In this document: piece by piece, positions 32,901 to 44,900 of the stretch | Numbering within the stretch: position 1 is the first letter of the stretch | How the letters are laid out: the number at the start of each line of letters is the position of its first letter | Source of the DNA: Emydura subglobosa | Lineage: Eukaryota > Chordata > Testudines > Chelidae | NCBI GenBank assembly: GCA_007922225.1 | Contig: ML679956.1 | Coordinates: 79,155,554 to 79,219,553, forward strand | Direction of reading: 5' to 3' | Length of the DNA: 64,000 nucleotides | Position numbers and translations under genes: made by a program | Notes under the pieces: generated by a model | What the model was told of the DNA's origin: nothing | What the model saw: the letters and a program-made list of their open reading frames with translations, nothing else | Databases searched by the model: none

Positions 32901-35900
32901 GCAGTATGGAAATTCTGTTTTCCAAACAGCGCTAGATGCGTTCTGGATCGACCACCCCGAGAGGCTGCATCCTATTGGACCTTGCGGCTCCCATCATTCC
33001 GCTCACCTTCCTCTGGATCATCATTATTTACATTATGGTAGAGCCTCAGCACCCCGAACTAGGGTCAGGATCACCCGTCGTACTAGGCTTTGACCAGAAA
33101 AGCAACATGAAGCTTGTCCTGGCCCTAGAGATTTTGACTCCCCCCTGTAGGCCTCTTTGCTCACAGCAGGATTTGAGCAGTTATCTCGGATCAGTTATTG
33201 CTAACGGGTAATGCATGTGAATGCTAAAAGTGACTTGGATCAAGATTTTCAACAGTGACTAGTGATTTTGGGAGCCACCAGTTCCGTGTCCAGCTAGAGA
33301 TACCTTAAAGACGCCTGATTTTCAGAGGACCAGGTAGTCAGCACTTTCAGAAAATGATGCCCCTTTAAGGACTTTTCAAGTTGGACATCCAAAAATGGAG
33401 GCACCCAAAATCCCTAGTCCATTTAGACAATCCAGACCTACTTCTTTGCCAGCTTTTCACAAGGCGAGAGCTGAAATCAGGCAGGAATACCAGGCAAGAT
33501 GGGAATCAGTATGATGTGATTTCAAGGCATTTCCTGTATGCTGTGCTGAGTAAGAATGCTGATTCCAGGGGAAAGCTGCACTCCACCTTCTCAACAGCAC
33601 AGTGCTTTCCTTTCTAGCCTTGAGAGTGTTGTCTGACAACTCACAAACGGTCACCCACTCCAAAGACTCTTACCTCCCTTACTCCTCCATATTCATTCTT
33701 CCCACCCATGAGCCTCACCTCACAGCGTCTTTCTCTTTCCGTTGACGCGCTGCAAGTCATGCACGGCTGGATACTGCGGTATGGCTAAAACAGCACCAGA
33801 GCTGCCCAACCAGCCAACGAGACTAAGCTTTGGGCTAGGAACGCTGGCTCTTCCAAGCGCACGGCTAACTGCACACGATTATCCCACGCACATGCAACCG
33901 ACACTTACGCACGTATGGAGTTTTACACGTCAGCCTCAGGGTGTCTAGTACATCTTGACAAGCAGCCCCGCTTTTCCTGAGCCTCAGCGCACTAGCCTCA
34001 CAGACACTTGCTAACATCTTAGGCTGCTCACTGAACCGCCCGGTAGGAAGCCCTCAGCCTCTGCAGCTCACTAATGGGAATGATTAACTTAACACTGCAC
34101 TCCTGACTCTGTGTCCCCAGGCAACGATTGCCCGTTCTGGGTGACTGCGGCAGGGCCAATGGGGTGGATTACAGGGGACTGTCGGCTCCTTTACTTGTAG
34201 AGCGTGACGTCTCGGTGCCCTTGCAGTTTGGGCGAGGCCTCGCCAGGCCGGTCCACCGCCTCCACCTTCCCATGGCTCGAAGGGAAGAAAGGCTGGTAGC
34301 GATTCGCCTCCTGAGGGTGGCGCACTTCTAAGGCTTCTTGTGGATTCAGGTACAAGGTGACAGGGATCGCTGGGAGGATGCTGATGTACCTGGGGAGAGG
34401 AGGGAAAGACAATGGACCAGCTTAGGAACAGCAGGATGCAGAGATGGCAAGATCCCATTAGATCATCTAGCTCATCCCTCCCAGGAGCCAGGCCAGGGCT
34501 GGACCCAGCAGGGTATTCTCTAGGGCTTTGTCCAGGCCAGGGTTAGCTACCCCAACCCATGGAGCTTCACTGATTGCTTGGAAGAGCACTGCGAAATCTA
34601 AGGGGAAGAGGGCGACCGACAGCCAGGACTGGAGCAGGTCACCAGTGGGGCCCTCTGGATTTCAGAGATTTCAAGGCCAGAAGGGACCGATCTGATGATC
34701 TAGCCTGACTGTCCGTATAGCCCAGGCCAGAGAATCTCACCCCAGGGTCCTGCACTGATCCCAGTGCTCTGGCTGCACTAGAGCATGGCTATCACTCACC
34801 CTTAGTTTTATATTGGCTACAAACGGCATTTCAAACCTGTGCCCAGGGTGCAGGGAAGTAACCAGACACACATCACACCACACCACACAGCAGTGGGAAG
34901 GGAAGGGCATGTTTCAGCCAAGGATAAGTCCCCATGCAAAGTGCCCGGGGACGTCCAATGTCCATGCAGGGCAGTCAGCCTCTTGGCTCCCACAATGAGC
35001 TGCGTGGAACTCCGTTTATCTGCTCCTAGGGTGAAGGGCTGAGCCAGACCTGATGGGATTCAATTCTGCGTGGACTCCCAAGGCCCCGGGCACCTTGTCT
35101 GCAACCCACTTGCCTTTTGGCCAGGGTGATGTTGTAGTAGCTGAAGAGGGATGGCCAGTGTCGGAAGGAGAGCTTCCTCCAGATCTCCTCGTCCTCCACT
35201 CCCCACGTGACCTCCGCCTTGGTGCCAGGCTCTGGCTGCCCAGTGCCTTTGCTCTCCGCTCCCTGGGCCCACAGCTGCTGATTTGCCTCCAGTCCATTCA
35301 GAGAATCTAGCCCTTCCTTCTGCTCACGCTGCTGCTGCGTCTGGTTCTCTGACAGCTGCACGGGCTCTGATGGGAAGACGGAGAGGGCGAGTTTGGCATC
35401 CCCAGCAGGAAGGACCCCTCCAGGAACTGGCATGGGAGGCAGCCCCGCTTCGCCCAGCGGGCTCTGTTCCGTGACCTGCGACGTGAGGTAGGTGCGGAGG
35501 CCGGCGGGATCCGTGTAAACCAGGATTCCAATCCAAATCACAGTTCCAACCTGCACCACACAAGTGAAGAGACAAGATAGTTTAGTTCACGGCACCCTGT
35601 CCCCAGCCCCATAACTGCGCAGTCACCAGGGCATCAGCATGGCCAAATCTCAGCCACGTCCCCACAGGAGGTACACCCTGCCCTGAGACACAGACCTGCT
35701 CCTAGGGCCTGACTCCCATATCCACCTGGGCAGAGAGACACCCTTGAAAGAGGAACTGCACAGATCTGCAAACCACACACAAAAACCTGACACTGTCTAT
35801 GAACCTGGTCTCCATCTGACGCCCCCACTCCTCACACACACACCTATCCTGTTTCCTGGGAAACCCGCTTTCTGCTGACGACAAGGCCACCACGACGTGC

Positions 35901-38900
35901 TGCAGAAAACCGTTTAACTGCTAACGTAGGAAAATGTTTCTGTGTCTTCTTCCACGTGGTCCCCAGACACAAACATTCCTTGGCTAGTCTGCCAGGGTCT
36001 CTACCGCCCCCCTCCACCGCCCAACGCCTGAAAAACCACCTCTGCAGAGCTGCCTTCATGTTGCAGGGTAAGTGAAAACTGTCCGTTAATATCCGTGCAC
36101 GATATGAACGAACAAGAGACCACATGGCAGCATGACAACCTTGCATGCTCGTCGCTGCGTTAAGCAGAGCCCTGAAGCAGACACGTGCCCAGAGAATCAC
36201 TTCTCTGACCGCGGCCACACCTGTCAGGGGAGTGCAAGCCCTGAGGAGAAACAAGGGTTCATGAGCATCTTTTGGGCTTCTGCTCCGTGGAAGTACAGCC
36301 AGGGCAGGGTGTGCATACAGCTAGCAGGGAGGTGAACCAGACAACAAACAGCACACGGTGTACCATGATGAGCCTCTGGGCCAGCCGGGTCCTGGCGAAA
36401 AAGTAGATCACCCGCAGCCTCTTGGGCAGGCGCAGATTCCTGAAAGATGACGGCTGCAGGGTGATGGTGTGCGGGGTGGCAGGTCGCATGGCTGGCTGGC
36501 GCTCATACCTCTGGGAGCGGCTCGCTGGCTTTGCTGGGGGCATGCAGGCTTCTTCCGGCAGCCGTTTGTTCAGGTCAGCGAGCTGCCAACAGGAGAGCAA
36601 ATGGATTAGAGCCGCAGAGACTAGGACCTTCCTCGAGAGAAACTAACACACCATCAATTAGCGGAACACACATCTGAGCCCAAGTGCTTGTCTCTTCACG
36701 CACACAGTTATGTGGCCCATAAATGCACGCCTACATCTCTGGGAACGCCCAGTCTCAGCTACACCCATGACCATGCCTGTCCTCAGGCTCTCACACCCAT
36801 GTGATTGGAGCTGCTCACTTTCACGCCCAGCTGCCCGTGCTCATGGACCTCTGCCCTCCCCACTGACGCACACATACGGACGCCTGACACACACTCCTGC
36901 CCATCCAAACCAGAAAGCACCCCTCAAGCCCACCTGCTCGCGCTCAGTCACACAATGAAAAGTCCAGGAGTGAGCTGTCCTGGTACCACTGCACAGAAAG
37001 GTCACGCCTGAAAACCTGCCTTCTCTGCCATTCCCTACCTCCATCCGGCGAATGTCAATGGACAGCACAGTGGTGAAGAAAAACATCTGGAGGAAGAAGT
37101 CGGATACCAGGCCAACCACAGCAAAGAGGCAAAACTCCTGCAGGACAGAAGACATCCACAGATCAGCAAAGGGGCCCTCTGAGCTCATGGCAATTCTTTT
37201 AACCCCAGAGCAAGCAGCATGGCAAAGGCCTGTCCAAGACACAGCCTTGAGTATATTCCACTGGCAATCCCTAGTATCAGTACTCTAGTTACTTTTGTGT
37301 GTGTGATGTTGGGGAAACTGAGGCAGAATTACTAGAGTCCACAGAGCAAGGCGCTGGCAGAGCTGGGACCAAAACCCAATTCCCAGTCGTGTGATCTAAC
37401 CACTGGATATCACTGCCTCCCAGCCAGCAGCAGTGCCAGCTCTCTTTGCATCACTCCACCAATTAGCATTAGCCCTGACCTGCAGGGACCTCCTAGAGCA
37501 GTGACCCTCAGACCTCAGTGGTTCGGGAGCCACATTAGCAAACAACAGTACCCAAAAGAGCCACAATGGCGTGAATTCACTGTTCCACTTACTACAGCGC
37601 TATACACTCAATCACACAGTGTTTTAATATGTGCTGCAAAGAGCTGCAGGAGACACAGTAAACAGCCACTTGCAGCTCGAAAGCCTCAGTCTGAGTATCA
37701 CCATCCTACAGGGATGCCGGGCGTTCGGTCTCTGAGGCTAGTCAGTTGCTGGTCTCTGATATGCTGGCGGTTTTGTGATGGGACCTGGACTGAGACCCCA
37801 AACATTCATTTCACACGATCCATCAGACAGCAGGTGGCAATCTGCAGTACCCAGACCCTTTCCACGGAGGCAGATGGATTCCATGAGCAAACAGGTCTCA
37901 ATTTCTAACCCCTACATAGCTGGGATGCAATGCTGGCCGAAGCTGGTCTCTCTCTGACCCCATGCAATGCTCAGCTCTCACCAGCAGGTGCCATTGCAGG
38001 AACAAGGATTACACAAAAGTTCCAGAGGGGTAGCCGAGTTAGTCTGCTTACAGCAAAAACAACGAGGGTCCTGTAGCACTTTAAAGACTAACAAATTTCA
38101 TTTCTGCAGACATAAGCTTTCGTGGGCTGCAACCCACTTTGTCAGATGCAAGGAATAGAAATTGGATAGGGGGTGTATATATACACCCAAGGGTAAGGAA
38201 CAACAATGGGGAGGGGAGGTGTTAGCAAAGTCCATTCAGTTAAAGTAGATGAGGCCTATTCACAACATCTCTGATGAGGAATAGGAAATTAACTGAGCCC
38301 TAAACCACAACAAAACAAAGGTGATCACAGTCACTCAAACCCAGCACTGAGGGCCCCACACAGGACTACAAACCAAACCTTTTCCCAGTGGGAAGGCATT
38401 TCGGAGGGTGACTCTTCTATCATTTGGGGACCAGATTCCTACCAGCGTTTTCTACCGCTGAGAAGGGCTGTTCTCAAACACGAGCACTGCAAACAACTGC
38501 TGGGAGCCAGAGGTGGAATTGACAATTTACAGGCTTAGCAGGACTTGCGGGGGGATAATTCACTGGATCAGTTGTCCCCTCTGAAAACAAAACCACGGGG
38601 GAAAGGCAGCTCCTAGCTAGATATTTCCTCCTGGCCCCTTCCCCAGCAGCTGGGCTGGAGGTTTTGGGAAGGGTGGAACAGGAGCGTAAGGCCAAATTCT
38701 CCCTCCAGACGTGGATCCTGAGGGGGAGCCACAACGCACAGGATTTCCTCTACCCCAGCAAGCAGGGACTCCCCCAAGGCCGGGGCCAGTCCTGCTCTGC
38801 ACAGAATTCCACGCATGGTGCTTGGTAGCCAAGCCACACCTGGACCCGGGGACACAGACCTGCTATGCATGCACCGTGCATCCGTCTGCAGCAGAGCTCC

Positions 38901-41900
38901 CGTAGATTTCAGTGAGGACAAGACTGGGCCCTCAGTCTATGAACGTCAGGTGTGTCACATGAACAAGGTGGGAAGGGCAATGGCAGGAGCAGGAGGACAC
39001 GGAGCTAGTCCGCAAAGCACCACCGTGCAGGTAATGTCTCAGGGCCTGGGGTTTCTCCAGGGGGCTTTCATTGGGCCATAAGCCCAGGAGAATGGGGCAT
39101 CCTGCATGTCTGCAATTCCTGGGACGAGGCTCTCTCAATTATAGCTTGCACCAGAGTGCTGTTTGCAAAATGGCTCCCCTCAAACCAAACCCTGCTCTAG
39201 GTATGGGGAGAACAGCCTATGGGGCAAATTCTCCTCCCCCAACTCAGATGGGTTGCGTGGGTGTAACTGAAAGGGGGCGGTGGCCTATCCAAATTATTGG
39301 AGCTGATCGCAGGCCCTGGGCAGAAGGAATTCCTCTTCCCTCTGCTGCTCCTCTCTGTACCATGCGGTGCCTAGATGACTTCAGCACTGCACTGCTCCCT
39401 TTGGGACACAAGAGCGAAGGCTCGTGCCAGATTTATGCAGCTCAGTTCCCTATCGACAGGGTTCCTTGGACTCTATGCCACGAGGGCAGCACGTTATCTC
39501 AGCTGTGTCCTTCACTCCCACAGACAAAGATAAGGGAGATACATACACCAGGCTCCAGCAGAGCAGCAGCCAGACTTAAACACAGAGTCCCTGTGGGGCT
39601 CTTCCTAGGGGAGCCAGGGCACACAAGTCTGCACCCCAAGAAAGATGAGACCACGGACAAAGCACAGAATGGTGTGACCACGTACATCATCGTGCCCCAA
39701 TCTGGCACAAGCAATAAGCCATGCTGGTAACCAGCTGGTCACGGATACACATGGGTGTGGGGACTAGTGGTATCTTCTTCCACAACTCCGAAGACATGCC
39801 CTTAGTGCCCCCCCCCCCCCGACTTGTCCCATCCGTCTCTCTCTCCTCTTACAGAAGGAAACTCTAGTCACTTTCCTCTGCAATTTCTTTTACAGCTAGG
39901 CTGCAACAGTATAGCAAAGGGGCTGCATCACCTCTGCTCCACTCACTGGCAGACCAGGGAGCAGAACAGAGATAATCTCAAGCACTGAGATCACTTCAGA
40001 GATCTTGTCAATGTCACTTTGCTGCTCCTTTACACAGGGAGTGGAGCAGCAGCAAAGCAAAGCGCAAGGAAGGGTGCCAGCATGACATGTCAGCTCATTT
40101 CAGACCCAAGCGAGGGATTACCCCTTTGTCTGAGCACAGCAACCTCCGCAGCCTTCACCATTGCCTTCTGGTGAAAAGATCGCATTACAAAGATCGCATA
40201 ACCCGCTGCCAGCGACCCAGATGCTGAGCGCTCTGGAGCTGTCTTAGTGCAGAAGAGAAGACGTGCAGCCTCTTGAGTTCTACAACGTATCCTTTGGCTG
40301 CCCTCGTCTTGCATATAGAACTACAACCCGCAGGGACAAAAGGGTCAGCGTGAAATGCTCTGCCTTGGTCTGAGAGTTTAGTCTTACCTCAAAGGAGAGA
40401 ACTGCATGCTGGAACCTGTAGTCCTTGCCAGTGACACCTCTCTATTACAAATGAGGGCCTCTGCCGCCCGCTTCATTTAATACGAGGTGGGTGCAGCCAT
40501 GTGGTCACCCGGCAAGATGCCAAAGCAGCCCTCAGTTGGGTACATTTTTATGTGTCCCTGCCTAGCACGTTGGCCCTGGCTCCACATGCCGAGATGATAG
40601 GATTCAAGGCCTCCAACGGCTTGCTGTGGAGTGGGGGAGGGCGAGCGTGATGGGACTTGTTTCCCTGACAGGCAGAGAAGTTTGGTGCTGTTCTGACACT
40701 ATCCACCCGGTGCATTTGGCTGATCAGGAGTGGACCCGGGCTGGCCAGCGATCACCCAGAGCCAGTGGCAGTGGGCGTGACTGAGTAAGCCTGGTATGGA
40801 AAGCTGTGTCACTGACTCACTGCACGACCCTTGGAAAGTCACTCCACCTTCAGTCTCAGATCCTCCAGCTGTTGAACGGGGAGAGGGCTGCCCACTTTTG
40901 TCGAACACTAAGTTGAGTGGATGATTGGATGGGGAGGAACTAGACAGGTTACAAAAATGGAGCCATTTCAAGGAAAGCACAGAACATGTCAGCAGCTCAG
41001 GAGGGGATGAAGGAGCTCAGACTGCAGCCAGCGAAGTGGAGCGTGGGGAGGAGGAGGTGATGACAAGCACTGTGCATGGGACAGCAGGATGGCCTGACAG
41101 CTCCATCACTAGTTCTACAGGGAGTTACTGGCCAGTCCTCGGGATGGCTCCCAGTAGGGAGCAGGAAGGGAAAGTGAGTTATATACATATGCATACACAC
41201 CAGAGAGATGGATGAGCTCATGAGTTGCGCACTCCATGAGTACCCAGTTCATAATGGGGAAACTGAGGATCCACATTTGAAGTCCTTTCTAGGGCTGAAT
41301 CTTGGTCACTTGCCAGCTGACGTTCCTGATGCAATTCCGTGCACTCCCCTCTTCTCCCCCCCCAAGTTCAAGCCATCGTGCTAGCCCCGAGAATACTGCA
41401 GCTCAATATTGAAGGATTGTCAACAGCCAAACACAGCATTTTCAGCAATTTATCCTGTCATCACGACACTGGCATCACCTGCCTGCAAGAGATGCATATC
41501 ACCACGGCAGAAGCAAAGTGACTCAGGATAGCCAGTTTCAACCTATTGTGCCATACCCCACACACCAAACACGGCTGCACCATCTACATCCAGTCAGATG
41601 GCGCTTCCATTGACATCTACTAGATGGGATTCAGGTGGAAGGTTTCCAGATTGCAAATGTTTACAAGCCCCTGAATGTTAACTGGGACCAGCAAGTTCTG
41701 CTGAAACTAGCTCACCCAGCTGTCTACATCGGTGACTTCAACAGCCACCATCCTGACTGGGAATATTTGGCAACAGACACTAACCGAGAGCAACTGGTGG
41801 AGTGGGTGTTTAACAACGATCTCGCCCTCATCCAAGATGCAAAGCAGGGAGGCACCTTCACCTCAGCCCGATGGTCTCATGAATACTCTCCTGATTTGCG

Positions 41901-44900
41901 CTGGGTCTCATCCGGGGATGGTCACGCCCAACCTGCATCATATCTGGTCTTGGAAGACTTCACAAATAGCCAACACAGACTTTCTATTATCCACATCGGT
42001 CTACAACTCCCAATCATTAGATCCTGTAACAAGCCAAGATGGAACTTCAGGAAAGCAGACTGGAAGAATACACAGATGCCACAGACAAAATTGTTGTCTC
42101 CATACCACCACCCCATATCCTGGTCGATGAAGCTTTTGGGTCAATTCCAAGGAGTCATCTTCAAAGCCACTGGTGCATCCACACTGCGCAGTTACCATCC
42201 AGTCTACACGCTGTGCCTTGGTACTGAATGTGCTAAACTGCTCGGCCAGTGTGAAGCCCCCAGTGATCCAGATATTGCTGCTGCTCAGCGAAGCGAGTCA
42301 CTGGACACTGCTAGACGAGCATGATGTGAAGATATGACTCGGAATCTAGACGTCATTCACTCAAGCCGGAAATGCTAGAATTTCATTCGCTGTCTTGCTG
42401 CAGCTCAGCAACCACCAGCCCTAAACCAACCACCTCTCACGCCAAAGCAAGCTGCCAGCCATCTGCTGAAAGTGTTAAAGGCCCCAAATGAGAAACGTGT
42501 CAGACAACAAGTCCATGACCAGAGGTGACAGTTCTATCGAAGGAATGCCACTCAGCAACACGTAGAGCTGTTCACAGCCATGGACACAGACAAAATTCTG
42601 AGTGATATGCTTCTGGCTGTGACAATGTATTGCCAGTTTCTGAAGCACCTCAAGACTTATGTGCATTAGTGGCTGGCACAGTTCTTCATGGGAGTAGTCA
42701 ACAAAGAGTGACTTCCGAAGACATAGCGAATGTCAAAAGTCACTGCTCTCCTGAAACCGGGGACAGATCCACATGATGTTGCAAGCTATCCACTGATATC
42801 TCTGTTGGTCTGTGCCATTCAAGGTGCTGGAGCGTCTCGTTCTCCAGCACACCTCTCCTCAACATCGAGCAAGCAGGCTTTCAGAGAGGTTGAAGCACCT
42901 GTGATCAAGTGCTAGCTTTGACAACATTCATCTAAGACAATTTTCAGAAGAACCTGAAGACAGGAGCCATATTTCTAGACCTGAAGCAGCATATGATATG
43001 GTCTGGCACATGGGGCTTTTCGTCAAATTCTAAAGAGCCTTTCAGCATGGATAGTCAACGTTGTTGACCTCCTCCTCCTCCACAAGAGACATTTCCGACT
43101 GCACGTGGGAGATGGAGTTAGCGCATGAAAAAGATAAACCAATGGTCTACTGCAAGGCTCTGTGCTGGCATTGACACTTTTCAATCTGTATGCAAACTAC
43201 ATCCTGTTTGCCCAGTTCTGCAAGCTCACGTATGCAGATGACATTTGCTCGGGCGTCCAAGCACAGTCATTCCCAGAACTCGAAGATGCCCTAAATGCTG
43301 ACTTGACTAAGATGGCTGAATAGTCTGAAGTCAGCGGCATTTACAACCATTTGTGACCAGGACAGAGTTGAGTGTGTGCCATCTTCCCAATGCCAGAGCA
43401 CCCCAAGAACTGAATATCTTTCTCAATGGACATCACTTGAACCACAAATCTCACCCAGTGTACCTGGAGCAACCCTAGATAGACCTCTCACACGTCTTAA
43501 CCACTTGAGGAAACGTGCAGCTACAGTGAGGTCGCATAACAATCTTCTAAGCAAATTGGCCAGGACTTCATGGGGAGCAAATGCTCAAACTCTGCAATCA
43601 TCCAGTCTAGCCCTGTGTTACTCTGCAGCAGAATACTGTGCTCCAATCTGGCTCTATCCATCTCACATCAAGTTAGTTGACACACAACTACACGCAACCA
43701 TATGCATCGTCACTGGGATGATTTAGACCCATACCAGCACTGCGGCTCCCCGTGTTAAGCAACATTATTCCTCCAAACACCCATTGTGAAGATGCTACAG
43801 CCAGAATGGTTGAGAAGATCAGGGCAAACCTGAGCCTACCACTACACACAGACGTCTTCAACCACCCAAGAATGTGCTTGTTGTTGAGATGCCTGTCGTG
43901 CGCCCACTTGCCCTTTCCAGATTTCTCTGAGACATTGATATGGAGTGAAGAACAGTCTGCAGCTGATGTCAGAAACCAGTCTCTCAGCATGTGTGTGTTC
44001 CCAGCTTTGATTTGCCATGCCGTTCATGGGCCCTTCTGAACTGATTTCAAATGGGCTGGGGTCACAGCTGGGGCCAACCAGAGGATCCCATGTGCAGCTG
44101 TGGCCAAAGACAGATAGTGTCACACATCACTGACGACTGCCCTCTTCACAGACTGGATGGTCATCTGAGGGCTCTGCACTTATAAGGCTGCCACAAATCA
44201 GTTTAGCAAGTGCCGCATCCAATAAGAAGGAGAACACCAAAGAAACAAAGGCAGCATAAATGAACTCCACCCGCCCCTCTGGGTTCTTAATCATAGTCAG
44301 GTGATGTTTTCACACCCTGATCACAAGGGACCAGAGGAGGGACATGTCACCTGGCCTCACTCCATGCGCTGGGCTGCGATCTGGCCAGCTCTCTTGAGAT
44401 ATGCAGGGTAAGACCTGGTTCGTGCTTGAATGAGAGGGCTGGAGCATGGCCAGGACCCTGCGGGTAAGACCCGTCCCTCTTGAAAAAAGTGACATTGGGA
44501 CTTAAATGACCATGAATGCTCTAGACCTTAGCTTTATATCTCATCTGAAAGGCAGCTCCATCCACCAGCGAAGAGCTGCCGACCATCGCACTGCGGCACA
44601 GGTTCAATACTGAATTCAGTATCAAAGGGATGAGTCCTACGGCCTCATCTCCGGTAATAAAATCCTGCCTCCTCAAAAGGGAGGCAGTATTACCTAGCGG
44701 TTAGAGCAAACAACTGGGGACCTGTATTCTATGGCTAGTGCTATCACTAAATTGTTGTATGATATCAGGCATGTCACGTCACCGCTCTCTGCCTCAGTTT
44801 CCCCAACAGTTAAATGAGGATGATACACATGCTAAAGTGGCATTGTGAGATCTAATGTTTGTAAAGCACTTTGAGAAGGCACTGGAGAAGAGCAAAGAAC

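Noticed and set aside
39071..39730. 219-codon + open frame in a SCAP intron
   Set aside because: No domain, no splice context and no codon pattern distinct from intron. Treated as chance.
39805..39825. CRISPR array or bacterial-type operon
   Set aside because: None present anywhere. The only tandem repeats are minisatellites, and the genes have introns.
44690..44720. A tRNA gene
   Set aside because: The head looks like a tRNA but continues into a SINE body and lacks a full cloverleaf.
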